Notes: generated by a model from the letters alone, not told the origin. A DNA stretch of 64,000 bases from Gymnogyps californianus (GCF_018139145.2 NC_059471.1:46299845-46363844), one strand, 5' to 3'; counted from the first letter of the stretch, positions 21,611-33,460 are shown. Made by a program: numbers and translations.

Positions 21611-23512
21611 CTGTAGGAAGCTGAGATACTTTCCCTCAAAGGCTTAGAATCAATTTAATGTTAACAAGTTACTGTACTGACAAGTACTGGTAGAGATGAC
21701 CTAAGATATCTTGCGTACATCCGTTCAGAAGCAGTCATTATATATGCTGACTCTCTTTGGATACTCCTTTCTCATTTGACATGAAAAATGAGGCAGTGCC
21801 AGGGTGAGCTGCTGCCTTTCTAGCTTCTGTGTTTGCCATAGGAAGGGTGGACTATCAATCCAAAAGCTAATGGGGAGAGTGAAGGGCCAAAGTGAGTGAA
21901 GAAAGAGGGGCAGACAAAGCTGGAAGAAGAGACCCTTTATAGGAAAGCAAGGCAGATGACAACAGAGACTGATGGTGACAAAGGGAAATGGCTTCTGTTC
22001 ACAGAGCAGCTAGTCTTCCTGGAGGACCTCTTGATAGCTCACAAAGACCTGTCCTTTGCTTGATGCTTTTTAAATTAATCCAGTGGCAGTAACTAGTACT
22101 GCACAATGAACTAGCTGCAGTCAGGCATTTTGCTATGGGCACAACCTGTTGCTTCCAGCATGTTAATTTACCCGACACTATCTGTGAAACTCACTCTGGT
22201 ATTAAAGGGAAAGCAGGAGAAACAAGTGAAGCTGTGTATTTACTGTTTGATAACTAGTTTTCAAAAGTCTCTTCACTTCAGCAGATGATTTATATCATTT
22301 AGAAACGTCACCTACTAATATAATTTCTTAAATAACAAGTGTTTATTAGCAATTAACAAACATGAGACGCGTCCTTTTTTCAAATGTCAAAACCTGGTTT
22401 AAATAAGTACTTTACATTGTGTTTCTTGAAGCTTGCCAAATGGAGATGGTTAGAACAAGAGAGAGGAAAAAAAAAAGGAGTCCTTTAGCCCCAATATTTG
22501 CTCTTAACTGCACAAGCTACAAAACATGTGTGGAGGATGCTCCCGCTAGGTCTCCCCTATGGGGATACAGGGGATACAAACCTCCTTGGTAGAAGAGGGA
22601 ACTAAAGCTAGGGTGGGATTCGGCCCACTCTGACTTCTGTGTCTATGTTTGGACTAGGTGTCCACACAGCCGTTAGAGTGAGTGGATATCAAGGGCTTGG
22701 CACAGTAGCCTACCCCTTGGCATCATGCGGGTGTGATCTGAGATTCTATAGGTGTGTCCTCTGGCTTCCAGCTGTCCCCTCAGAAGGGCAAGACCGTCCC
22801 TAGGTCCTGTGTCATATCTGCTAGGCTCTAGGTGCTAGTTTCATTACAGCATCTTAAATGGCATGAAGTTGCCTGTGTGTAGGAAATCGAACTGAGGCCC
22901 TAGTCAATACAGTCAGTTAAGTCTAAAGGTGTCCTAAAGATGTCCACTTTAGGACAGCGTGAATAACTTTTTACTCCGCTAACTATAATGGGATCTTAGC
23001 AATTTTTTACTATAAATATCTGCAATATAGCTATCTAAAGTCAGAGGAGCTGAATTCCAACCTGGATGTCTCGTGTTTGAGTGGATGGTCTCAGCATCTC
23101 TGGCTAGCTCTTGAAGACAAGCTTTTACTACTCTATCGTATGTCAAAGCTGACTAGTAGTGTTCCCAGACTAGATCTCCAGGATGCAGCTGCCGTCTGCA
23201 ACGGGAAAGAGCAACGTTTTATTTGCAGAGCCTCATGGAGTGGGCTATGGCTGTCCACGCGCAACTGTGACTGAAGTGCTTTTCGAACATCCAGGGAGAA
23301 ATTTAAGTTCTTGGAGAGATTCTTATCAAAAACTTGGGTGCTGTCAATTTTCCTGTGTCACCAGACTGAAGAAGAACATAATTTTTCAAGCAGTCGCTTA
23401 CACTTACATGCCAAAACCATATTTACGTCATGCTTCAGGTGACCATTTTCTCCTGTGAATCTGGAACTTGTGTACACAAGCCTTACTGTCCCTGGTGCAG
23501 AATGGTAAGAGA

Positions 23513-24580
23513 GCATCACTGTTCGGGAGGGCTGAACAGGCTGTTCAGGAGGGCGAGGCAGGGCAGGCGAGGGGGGGGAGTTGCACTGTATGCACGGGAG
23601 AGGTTTGACTTTACAGCCCTTACCGTTCGGGATGATGTGGTCGAGAGCCTGTGGGTGAGGATTAGGGGGATGGAAAACAAAGAAGATGTCATTGCGGGTG
23701 TCTACCATCAGTCACCCAGCCAGGAGGATAGCACTGATGAGGTATTCTATAGGCAATTAGGAGAAATCTCTGGATCGGCAGCCCTTGTCCTTATGGGAGA
23801 TTTCAATTTCCCGCACATCAGCTGGGAATACCATACTGTCACGGCTGGGACAAGTACGGCTGGGAAATTCCTGAAGTTTGTTGAAGATCATTTCTTTGCA
23901 CAAGCACTCAGTGAGCCAGCTAGGAAAGGTGCCCTCCTAGACTTGCTATTTGTGAATAAAGAAGGACTCGTGGGAGATGTGATGGTAGGAGGCTGTCTCG
24001 GCCACAGTGATCACAAAGAGGTGAGTTCAAAATTTTGGGTGTAATGAGAAAAAAGGTCAGCATAATTGCTACCCTAGATATCAAGAGAGCAAACTTTAAG
24101 CTACACAGGGAGCTACTTCGCAGTGTCCCCTGGGAAGCTACTTTTGAGGACTTAGGGCTGCATGAGAGCTGGTCAGTTTTAAAGAACCACCTTCTAAAAG
24201 CACAGGAGCAGGCAATGCCATTGTGTTGAAAGCCAAGCAAGCGGGGCAGAAGACCAGCTTGGCTGAACAGGGAACTCCTCTTGGAACTCAGGCGGAAAAA
24301 GAAATTGTATGAGCTCTAGAAGCACGGCCAGGCTTCGCAGGAAGACGACAGAGCTGTGGTTCACATATGGAGGGAGAAATCTCGAAAGGCCAAAGCTCGA
24401 CTGGAGTTGAAACTGGCCAGTGTTCTGTCAGATGACAAAAAAACGCTTTTTGAAGTATACTAATAGCAAGAGGAGGTCTAAGGAAAGTATCGGACCCATA
24501 CTTGATGAAGATGGTCGCCTGACAAATGGGGATGAAGACAAGAGAGAGGCATTTAATGCTTTTGTTTTGCCTCAGTCTTC
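23513..24580 (+). mobile_element. CR1 LINE ORF2 endonuclease fragment, copy 2
   Basis: Homologous to 7,320-8,386. The run at about 23,571-23,578 has eight G instead of seven, so the frame stays open from GGVALYARERFDF through the GDFN and GHSDH motifs to the stop near 24,044. Downstream linker sequence is still frameshifted and stopped. It is not an active element. Confidence 0.9.
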
Positions 24581-24792
24581 AGTATTAATCACAGACCTTG
24601 GGCTACCCAACCTTATTCCAGTTATATGTGTGTGCTCCCCTATCTCACTTCTCAGCCGTTCAATACGTCCCTCTTCAGACACGTATCTTTGCAAGTATAC
24701 ATTGCATGAGGAGGAGGTGTTGCAATCCTGGAAACTCTTTCCTAGCCCTGCTCCTAGAGGGCTGACAGAGAGTTCTGCTCACTCTTCCCTTA

Positions 24793-24992
24793 TTTTCTTT
24801 CTCTTCCTTTCTTCCTTTCTTCCTTTCTTCCTTTCTTTTTTCTCTTTCTTTCTTGCTTGCTTGCTTGCTTGCCTTCCTGCCTTCCTCCCTTCCTGCCTTC
24901 CTCCCTTCCTTCCCTCCCTCCCTCCCTCCTTCCCTCCCTTCCTTCCTTCCTTCCTCTTTCCTCTCTTTCCTCTCTTTCCATCTTTCCTTTCC
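24793..24992 (+). repeat. Polypyrimidine (CTTT/CCTT)n tract upstream of the gene, copy 2
   Basis: Homologue of 8,599-8,795, with one more CTTG unit and slightly different CCTT lengths. Confidence 0.9.
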
Positions 24993-26193
24993 ACAAAAGT
25001 CAAGGCAGGCTCACACAACAGCTTGGGGTTCAGCTTTAACTTCTCCTTACTCTGCTTCCTACATTTGGAGCCAAAGAGACAACAGGTCTGGCTCGAGCAG
25101 GCAGAAGGACGCCTTTCTTCTCTCTGCCAACCGCCTAAAGCATCCCGGGAAGAGTGAGAGGTGGGCAGGACGCGTCTGCAACCCCCTGGGCTGCACTATT
25201 CTGGTCTGCTCTGCTTCTTGCAGTTTCCCCCCTCCCCGTCCTTGAGACGCCGGGCTTCTGCAGACAGCTGCTCACTCAAGAAGGCAGCTATGCAGCTGCT
25301 GTTTCTAGGGCAGCTGGCAAAGCCAAACTCCTCTCCCATTTTCCATGGGAGTGCCAACACCACCTTCTACCTGGACATTAGGTGAAGAAGAACAAAGTTG
25401 GCGTTAAAGAGTTGGAGTTAAGGAAACTCCGTCTCTGGACTCTGTCACCACGGTGCATCCTCTTTCTCCCTGCCCCATAACAAGAGAGAGCCTTTCCACT
25501 GGCACCGCTGCTTTGGCTGGAGGAAACGTGCCCTTCTCACCCTCACGGCAGTGGCACCGGGAGACCTGCAGAAAGAGGGTGGGACCGACTGCGGCTGGCA
25601 CCGGGACGGGCACGAAGCATCCCGGGACACATGCCCACCTACTCGTGACCAAAAGCAGCTTGGCAAAGCTGCTGGCAAGCAGCGTGGCAGAAAAGGCCCC
25701 GGGGGTCCTGGCGGACACCGGGTTGCCCAGGAGCCAGCAAGGTGCCCTTGCCCAAAGGCGGCGGCGAGTGGTACCCGGGGCTGCACTGGGCAAAGCCTTG
25801 GCAGCAGCTGGAGGGAGGTGACCCTTCCCCTCTGCTCAGCGCTGGGGAGGCCATGCCTGCAGTGCTGTGCCCGGGTCTGGGCTCCCCAGGACGAGAGAGA
25901 CACGGGCAGAGTGGGGAGAGCCCCCCAGGGCCCCTCCCCCACCCCCGCCCCCCAGGGCGACCCTTGGGCTCAGAACGGCATGTTGTGTTGACCCGGCGCT
26001 GGCCCGGCAACGGCCCCAGTGCCTGCAGGGACGGCGCTGTGACAGCACGCAGCGGCGCTGGGGAGAGCCAAGCTCTTGCCCAGCAGCACTGCCCGGCACC
26101 AGGACCCCCTTGGCAGCCTTGCTCGAGCCGGCTGGGCACTGTCCTGACCCCCACCATCGTGTCCCCCGCCAGGCTTCTCCTGCCCTCGGTGCG

Positions 26194-29100
26194 ATGGGCC
26201 AGGTGAACTGCTGCCGCGGCTCCAGGTAGGCTCCCCCCGCGGCTCGGGGACACGCCGGCACTGCCGGGCCCCGCACCAGCCGCCTTTCTCATGCCCGGTG
26301 CCGTCTGCTCTGCAGGGACGACCCTGACCCCGAGCAGCAGTGCGCGCCCGTCCCGCCATCACCCGAGCCCCTGCTCCATCAGCGCGTGCGGGTGACCCAG
26401 GGCCATGCAACGAGGAAGAGGGACCTCCTCCTCTTCAGCGACGCCTTGGTCATCGCCAAGCCCCAGTAAGACTCGCAGAGCCCAGCTGCCTTTCCTCCCA
26501 AGCCCTGGCCCTGGCCCCAGGGCAGGGACAGCCAAGGAGCAGCCCCAGGCCCCCGGCACCTTGCTGCTGGATGCAGCCATGGCCGTGCCCGTGGCAGGCG
26601 GGCGCTGGAGGGGAGCCACCGGCCTCGGCCACCTCCACATCACTCCCTGCCGCTCCTCTCTGCAGACGTGGCAGCGCCCCGCGCCCGCAGCTCTGCCTGG
26701 CCCTGGGCCAGCTGCAGGTGCTGAGCAGTGGCAAGGGGGCAGCCGGGGATGCCGCCGAGGAGGAGGAAGGCAAGCCCACCAACTCCCTTGTCCTCGTCTG
26801 GCCCTGCGGCTCCTGCATCGTCACCTTCCGGTGAGTCTCGGTGCCACGTCCCACGGCAGGGCTGGGCAGCGCCCGCCTCTGCCCGCAGGCTGGGGAGCAG
26901 CGGGCACTCAGGCTGTTTCTCCTCTCTTTCTGCAGCTCCCGGGCGCTGAAGGAGCTCTGGGTCAGCGCGCTCCTGGGGTAAGCCCTGCCTGGCAGTGCAG
27001 CCTGGGGGGCCCGTGCTCACATCACGGGGGGATGCTCCAGGCGGAGCCGTACGAGGCGGAAACACCGCTCCCCAGCTGGGGAGAGGTGCCCCCACGGCTG
27101 CGGGCAGCTCTTGAGCGGGCAGAGCTGGCGCAGCGGCTTCGCCCAGCTCTGTCCAGCCAACACCTGCCCAGCCCCGTCCTCACCACTGCCGCTGCTCTCC
27201 GCTCGACTGCCGGGCGGTGCCCGGCTGCTTCGGGGCAGCTTGCAAGTGCTCCCTGGGCTGGCAGGAGAGGGAAAAGGCGGCTTGGGTCTCACACAGCTCT
27301 TGCTCTGCCCCTTGCCCCTGCACAGGCCACCAGAAGGAGTGGAGGGAGCCCGGGTGACCCAGCTGCCCTCCATCAAGCTCCTGCTGAAGGAGCTGAGCAG
27401 CCGCCGTGCCGTGAGTGTCCCTCCTGTCTCTGCTCTGCCCCCAGATGCTGCTCCAGCCCAGCATCAGGCGCATCGCTTCTCACCTTCTGCTCTTTTCCTC
27501 TTGCCCAGGCAACAACACTACACGCCAGCAGCCTGGAGAGGCTGGTCGTGAGCCAGGCAAAGGTGAGGGTCGCTCAGGGTGTCATCTCAGCCGTCCCCTC
27601 CTCTCACACATGGCCAAAGGCTGATGCAGCTCGCCGGGGGCCCTTTCTGCTGCGGGGCTGCTGGGTGAGCGCGGCGTGTTGCTTGCAGGCTGGCGCAGAG
27701 CAGCGGCCACCACCCGTCCCCTCTGGCAGCCAAGGTGGACCTGGCCGCGCGGCTGGTGAGTTTGGAGAAGACGGGGGCAGGACGGCCCTTCTCTCCTCCT
27801 CGTGCAGGCGGGCACTCCTGCTGCACTGGGGCTGCTGCTGCCCTTCCCACAGGGCACGTCCGTCCCCATTGCTCTGCGGCAGGAGAGAGCTGAGCCCGCG
27901 GGGACCCTCGTTCCCAAACAACGCCTCTCCCGTGTGCTCAGCAGCGGGGGGACAGCGTTGAGAGGGTCCGGGAGCACTCGCCTGGCGCTTCTCCTCCATG
28001 GCTCTTTGCTCTCTTTTCCTTGGCAGCAGGCGGGACCCGCAGCAGGAGGAGGGGGCTGCCCTGGCCCTTTGCGCGGCGAGGGACCTCGGCCGCTGCAGAG
28101 GCGCCGGGGCCGTCGGGCTCTGGCGGCAGGGGGGCTCTCTTCGGCCGGCCCCTGGCAGCTCTCTGCAGCCAGGACGGCACGCTGCCCCAGCCCATCCAGG
28201 TAAGCAAGCCTGGCCAGGGGGTCCCCAGCCCGCTGGCTCCTCCGCAGAGGTGGTGTCCCCAGCCCCACGCACCCACCTCCAGCCCCCCCTCCATCCTGCC
28301 CTAGGGAAAGCAGAGCCCTCCACACATGCTCCTGCCCCTGAGCAAGGTTCACCTGCCCCAGGGCCTGCCTCCAGCCACGCCACTCTCCTCCTCTGTCCCC
28401 TGCAGGACCTGCTGGCTCTCCTGCGCGAGCACGGGCCATCCACGGAGGGGATCTTCCGGCTGGCGGCCGGCGAGCGCGCCTCCCGGGAGCTCCGGGAGGC
28501 CCTCGACAGCGGAGCGGAGGTCCACCTCGAAAGCCAGCCTGCACACCTGCTGGCCGTCATCTTGAAGGTGAACCCTCTGGACCTGGAGCCCAGCAGCTCC
28601 CGGCTCTGTCGCTGCCGGCGATGCTGCCTGCGCTCCCGGCGGCAGTGGTCAAAGCCTCACCCGGAGCCCTTGGCATTGCAGGACTTCCTCCGGAAGATCC
28701 CCTCCAAGCTCCTCCAGGCAGAGCTCTACGAGGAGTGGATGAGCGCCCTGCACAAGACCAGCAGGCAGGAGAGGCTGGCAGGACTGAAAGAGTAAGTGCG
28801 GCGAGCAGCCTGCCTGCTCTGCAGGGACTGGCAGAGGCTGGGACTTGCCTGCAAAGCCACAGCCTGCCTGCAAAAGGCAAAAGCTGCGTCTTCTGCCAGC
28901 CACCTCTTGCTGCTGTGGGGTGGGGTTTTGGGGGGGAAGAGGCTCAGAAAAGCCTTTCTCTCCTTGGAGCACTTCCCGCAGGCACTGGGGGTTGCTCCAC
29001 GAAGGGACTCTGGCCAGAAGGGCAGGGAGGGAGGGAGGTGGCCGTACCTCAGCAAAGGCTGTCCCTCTGCTGGAGACCAGGCGTGGCCAGGGAGCCTTCC

Positions 29101-30361
29101 CTCGGCTGGGCTTGGCAGAGCTCAGCCCGGGAGAGCTGTGTTGACGATGGCTACTTTGTTAACGTTGTAGAGCTCAGCCCGGGAGAGCTGTGTTGACGAT
29201 GGCTACTTTGTTAACGTTGCGTTCCTGTTCCCTCAGGGTGGCCAGCAAGTTGCCCAAGGGCAACCTCCTGCTCCTCAAGAGCTTGCTGTCCCTGCTGCAA
29301 GACATCAGCAGAAACGCGGCCACCAGCAGGATGACTGCCGGCAACCTGGCCGTCTGCATGGGGCCAAACCTGCTGAGCCCAGCCGAGGAGCACACGCTCC
29401 CCCTGGACGTCCTGCTGCAGGTGACGGGGAAGGTACGCTGTGGTTACCAGCCGGCTACAGCCTTCTGGGCCCACCCGAGCTCTGCTGTGCAGAGGGACCT
29501 GGCTGCCTCCTCTCTGCAGCAAACGCTCGTGGGGGAGCTGCCGGGAAGAGCAGCCCCACAGCTGCAGCTTGCTGCGCAGAAGCGAGGGTCAGGAGTGGCA
29601 AAGGCTCTTTGAGCCGTGTTCAGCCACCTAGGGGGAAACCAATGGTTTGCTGTGTGCAGGTGACGCGGCTGGTGGAGTTCCTCATTGAGCACCGCGGCGA
29701 ACTCTTTGAGGAGGAGGTGGCTGGGCTTGCTGGTGCACGGGCCGAGGAGTCACCAATGATCCCAAAAGACACAGCACAAGGGGCAGAAGCAGAAACCGCA
29801 GAGGTATGTCAGGGCCACCAAGAGCGTGACAACAAAAGCCTCCCTCCTCAGAAGGTGGGACTGCTGCCACAGGGACGAGCAAGGTCACCCACCAGCCTGC
29901 AGCTCTGCTAAAGTGCAGAGTAAGGCTGATGCAGGTTGGCCATCGCACTGTGTGCAGTGATCCCACCAGAAGTGGCTCAGCCAGGCTGATCAAACCCACC
30001 CAAGGGAGCTGCCTTTCAGAGCTAAGGTAGCAATTGGGCAGGTAGGCGCTCACCACCTGGTAACTTCCACATTTCCATTGCAGGTGCCTCCAGTCGCTCT
30101 GGAAAGCAAACACCTGAAGAGCTTGCCCAGGGAGAGAAGGTAACATGAGCTAGCTTTGATTAAGAGGAGACTTGATTCATGTTTGTCATGGCTTTACCTG
30201 TCTAACAATACTATTGAATGGAAAGGTTGCCAGGCTCTTCGCAGGAAAAGGAAAAACAATCCAACAGAAAGAGAAAACTAAGCTGCGAAGAGGAGAGTGA
30301 CGGCCAGGCAGGCAAGAAAAGGCGAAAGCTGGAAAGCAAGATCTCAGGAATGGGCAACTGA
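26194..30361 (+). CDS. ARHGAP20/TAGAP-like Rho GTPase-activating protein, copy 2 (intact frame)
   Basis: Predicted multi-exon gene whose product should stimulate GTP hydrolysis by a Rho-family GTPase. Exons with canonical AG/GT borders and matching phases: 26,194-26,225; 26,316-26,465; 26,666-26,830; 26,936-26,977; 27,326-27,410; 27,509-27,562; 27,689-27,755; 28,027-28,199; 28,406-28,567; 28,682-28,791; 29,237-29,432; 29,660-29,803. They give 460 codons. Residues about 20-125 look like a PH domain ([18 protein letters not shown]-terminal helix [12 protein letters not shown]). The RhoGAP domain spans about 235-430, with arginine finger R274 in TEGIFR, K310 before DFLRKIP and N391 in [11 protein letters not shown]. 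The start has a strong context (GCGATGG) behind an acceptor, CCCCCGCCAG. The exon at 27,689 is less certain in frame. The C-terminus is unresolved: exon 30,084-30,139 can be read to TAA at 30,141-30,143 or spliced onward to a basic frame ending at 30,361. Family assignment is from remembered motifs, not a search. Confidence 0.8.
29117..29220 (+). repeat. 52-bp tandem duplication in a RhoGAP intron, copy 2 only
   Basis: A 52-bp stretch beginning AGAGCTCAGCCCGG occurs twice in direct succession (29,117 and 29,169), just upstream of the acceptor at 29,235-29,236. Copies 1 and 3 have it once, in a form differing at two or three bases. The exon itself is unaffected. Confidence 0.9.
30245..30361 (+). 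other. Candidate C-terminal exon, basic tail, copy 2
   Basis: Identical in layout to 13,936-14,052: acceptor, 38 open codons, TGA. In the alternative phase (joining [12 protein letters not shown]...) the exon stops after about a dozen codons. Which frame is used cannot be decided without transcripts. Confidence 0.4.
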
Positions 30362-30575
30362 GAAAACCCAGGCAGGGCGAGAAGAACAAGGAGCCCAGGT
30401 GTGTAACAGACCCTGCTGTCCATCTGTCACATTTTAATGCCGCTCTGAGTATAGGAAATATTTCCAAGGTGCACAGAGATGGCCCCAGAGAGGAAGCATG
30501 CACCTGCCCTTGGGAGAACAAGTATGTCAGGAGAAAAATACCACTCCGGCGCTGGCAGTTTCCATTTTGCACTTG

Positions 30576-30577
30576 TC
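30576..30577. other. Inferred tandem-duplication joint between copies 2 and 3
   Basis: Second occurrence of the same border (CACTTGT then CAGTGGG). Measured between joints, the units are 16,309 bp (14,268-30,576) and 16,277 bp (30,577-46,853). Confidence 0.6.
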
Positions 30578-31547
30578 AGTGGGTGTTACAGCAGGACCCC
30601 TCTCCATCATCTGCCAAAGGTCTGGGGAATCTGGAGAGTTCCCCGCTGACTGGAAGCTCACCAGCATTGTTCCTATTTACAAGAAGGGTGTGAGGGAAGA
30701 GCCAGGAAACTACAGACATGTTAGTCTCACCTCAGTCCCTGGAAAAATTATCAATAAGATCACACTGTGTAGTATTGAAAGGCATTTGACATGACATTTA
30801 ACTAAAACAAATGCCAGATTCTGCACTTGGGACAAAGTAATGCCGAACGCAGGTATACATTGGGAGAGGAGTGGCTGGAGAGCAGCCCTGCAGAAAGGGA
30901 TTTGGGGGTGCTGGTTGGTGGGAAGCTCAACAGGAGTCAGCAGCGTGCCCAGGCAACCAAGAGGGCAAACCGCAGCCTGGGGTGCATCAAACGCAGCATA
31001 ACCAGCCGGTCAAAAGAGGAGATTATCCCGCTGTATTTTGTGTTGGTGCGGCCTCCCCTTGAGTACTGTGTGCAGTTCTGGGCCCCACAGTGTTAAGGTC
31101 CTTGAGTGCATCCAGAGGAGGGCAACAAAGCTGGTGAAGGGGCTGGAAGGCATGTCCTATGAGGAGCAGCTAAGGGCTCTGGGTCTGACTAGTTTGGAGG
31201 AGAGGAGGCTGAGGGGCGACCTCATTGCTCTCTACAGCTTCCTGAGGAGGGGAGGTGCAGAGGGAGGTGCTGAGCTCTTCTCCCTGGGATCCAGTGACAG
31301 GACATGTGGGAACAGTCCAAAGCTGCGTCAGGGGAGGTTCAGACTTGACACTAGGAACCATTTCTTTACCGAGAGGGTGGTCAAACACTGGAACAGGCTT
31401 CCTGGAGAGGTGGTCGATGCCCCATGCCTGTCAGTGTTTAAGAGGCATTTGGACCATGCCCTTAATAACATGCTTTAACTTCTGGTCAGCCCTGAAGTGG
31501 TCAGGCAGTTGCACTAGATCATCATTGTAGGTCCCTTCCACCTGAAA
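30577..31547 (+). mobile_element. CR1 LINE reverse-transcriptase 3' fragment, copy 2
   Basis: Almost identical to 14,268-15,238, with the same internal deletion and frame breaks, so the decay predates the array. No counterpart exists in copy 3, where single-copy sequence begins at the homologous point. Confidence 0.92.
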
Positions 31548-31751
31548 TCTTCTCGTCTCGTCTCGTCTCGTCTCGTCTCGTCTCGTCTCGTCTCGTCTCT
31601 TCTCGTCTCTTCCCTTCTCTTCTCTTCTCTTCTCTTCTCTTCTCTTCTCTTCTCTTCTCTTCTCTTCTCTTCTCTTCTCCTCTCCTCTCCTCTCCTCTCC
31701 TGTCCTCTCCTCTCCTCTCTTCTCCTCTCTTCTCTTCTCTTCTCTTCTCTC
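31548..31751 (+). repeat. (TCTCG)n / (TTCTC)n tail of the CR1 fragment, copy 2
   Basis: Same block order as copy 1 but with fewer TTCTC units and one TGTCC variant, giving a tract about 25 bp shorter overall. Confidence 0.9.
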
Positions 31752-31752
31752 T

Positions 31753-31957
31753 GGATTCATGAACAGAGGCTATCACTGTAGCCACGTTGGAATACTACGA
31801 ATGGGTATTGGATTTCATGTCAAAGCACATGTTGCTTGTTCTCCTCTCACCCTTGTCCCTAATTCTTGTCTTTTTTCCCCCCCATCTTTCCCAAGACAGG
31901 TTGAAGAGGTTACTGAAGAAATGTCTCATATTGGACTTTCTCATTTGACATGAAAAA
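31753..31957 (+). repeat. Mosaic of three pieces from the unit's left part, copy 2
   Basis: Homologue of 15,468-15,671, with the same two internal joins at about 31,777-31,789 and 31,936/31,937. Confidence 0.75.
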
Positions 31958-33460
31958 CCCTTTAGAGCCGCAGATCACTTTCGAGCTGCAGATCAAGTGG
32001 CTTGTGATCCAGCAAGCTGGAAGAAGCAGTGCTCCTGTATTTATGCTCACTATCATTGGCAAGAATGATGCCAACCGCATTATGTGACACTCTGCAAACA
32101 CACCTGTTCCCAGGCTGTCAGCCAACTGCAACTGGTTTCTTCCAAACCCCGGTGTGCTCTTGCTACCAAGAGCATAACATTCATTAAAAAGGCTCCTGTC
32201 ACTGCACTTTTACTATTACCCAGTAACACGTGCTGTAAAAGGCACATATTTATTTGCAAGAATTTCCTGTAGGTACATAGGTAGTAAAATGGACTGCATT
32301 CATTTGAAGTAATTTTCTCCAGGTTGGAGAAAACTGATAGCAAACACTGAAATGATTTCCATACTGCATTAACATACAAGCATATGGATGAGGGCCTATA
32401 CCACTACTGAAATGCTGGTCCTTTGTGCCTATCTTACTATATTAGAAAGAACGTGTAGATGTAGCTACATCACACAGGCAAGCTTTGAGTTTCTCCCTGT
32501 TTGACCGGACAGGTATTCTGGAATGATGATACACCTGTTATGTGTTAACTATATTGCGAGATCGCTCCTTAGCCTGACAGTGCTCAAGAGCAATTTGCTT
32601 TGAGCCCTATAAAAACCAAAAACAACAACAACAGTAAAAATCATAAAAGCTGAAGTCCTGAAGAGCCTCCAAGGTAAACTTATACAGGTTTTAACGGAAG
32701 ATAAGAACAAGTGACATGGAGGCAGTGAGCGGTCTGTAATGCAGTTTACATAAATATGACAGCTACATAGAAAATCTTTGTATTACATTGGCAGTTTTGC
32801 TGTATAAATATGTATGTGATATAGAGATACATGCTTTATTATAGAATGAAAATGTGTGATATAAAACGTTGTTTAAGTGAAAAAGTGAGATTCTTCATAT
32901 TAAACTGTGTTGGTTTCTATGTTCAAGGTGTCAAAGTGGAGGAAAGTTGTGTTTCGCCTTCTAATATCTGCGAGCGCAGCCATTCAGGCTTCTATGGGGA
33001 AAGTTATGGAAGTTCTAGGCAGGCCCTCTGATATCAAAGAAGGCAGCGGAGGATTACAAAGCATTGTTTTGCTATTATTAGAGGTGCCTTCAGGAGTTTG
33101 TTACAGACAGCATAAAAGTTCTGAACGGAGACTCGGATATCAGTGATACTCCCTTGCTGCCTGAGTTCACTCATTCAAGGGCAAGTAAGCCTTCCTTGCT
33201 GTCTGTCTGTCTTTCCTTCCGTCTCTCTCTCTCCTTTAAAAGAATTAGGTATATACCAACAGAGGTGACACTCCCCTTAAGCAAGGCTGAGATGATAGAT
33301 GATAACTAATGCAACTAATCGTCCACATGGTTCCCAACATGAGACATAATCCAGTGCTGTTTCCTCCTGCGTCATCGAATGGGGTTCATATCACCTGGCT
33401 TTCACAGCCAAAAAATTAGTTGTTCACATCTAAGCCTGTCATCCAGACTCTCTTTCTGAG

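Larger units (their letters stand above)
16253..32538 (+). repeat. Tandem segmental duplication, copy 2
   Basis: Second copy, 16,286 bp in this phase. Outside the GC-rich gene block it is almost identical to copy 1. It differs by microsatellite length, by a 52-bp tandem duplication and a 15-bp insertion inside a gene intron (29,008-29,220), and by the indels listed for copy 1. It contains an intact RhoGAP reading frame. Confidence 0.96.

Noticed and set aside
27040..27236. Possible extra exon reading [18 protein letters not shown] between two PH-region exons
   Set aside because: The frame is open and looks protein-like, but its only nearby acceptor lacks a pyrimidine tract or would leave an intron of about 23 bp. 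The neighbouring exons (ending 26,977 and starting 27,326) already join in phase and fit the family alignment as I remember it.
26405..27961. 518-codon plus-strand open frame across the GC-rich block (similar: 9,820-11,127, 10,614-11,963, 42,751-43,911, 44,671-46,188)
   Set aside because: It is open only because GC-rich DNA lacks stop codons. It runs through strong splice donors and acceptors and reads the true PH and RhoGAP exons partly out of frame. It is not conserved between copies as a single frame.
27402..28560. Long minus-strand open frames of about 300 codons opposite the gene (27,582-28,544, 27,604-28,560, 43,825-44,904)
   Set aside because: Antisense shadows of GC-rich exons and introns, with Arg/Pro/Gly/Ala-rich composition, no domain and no stable frame between copies.
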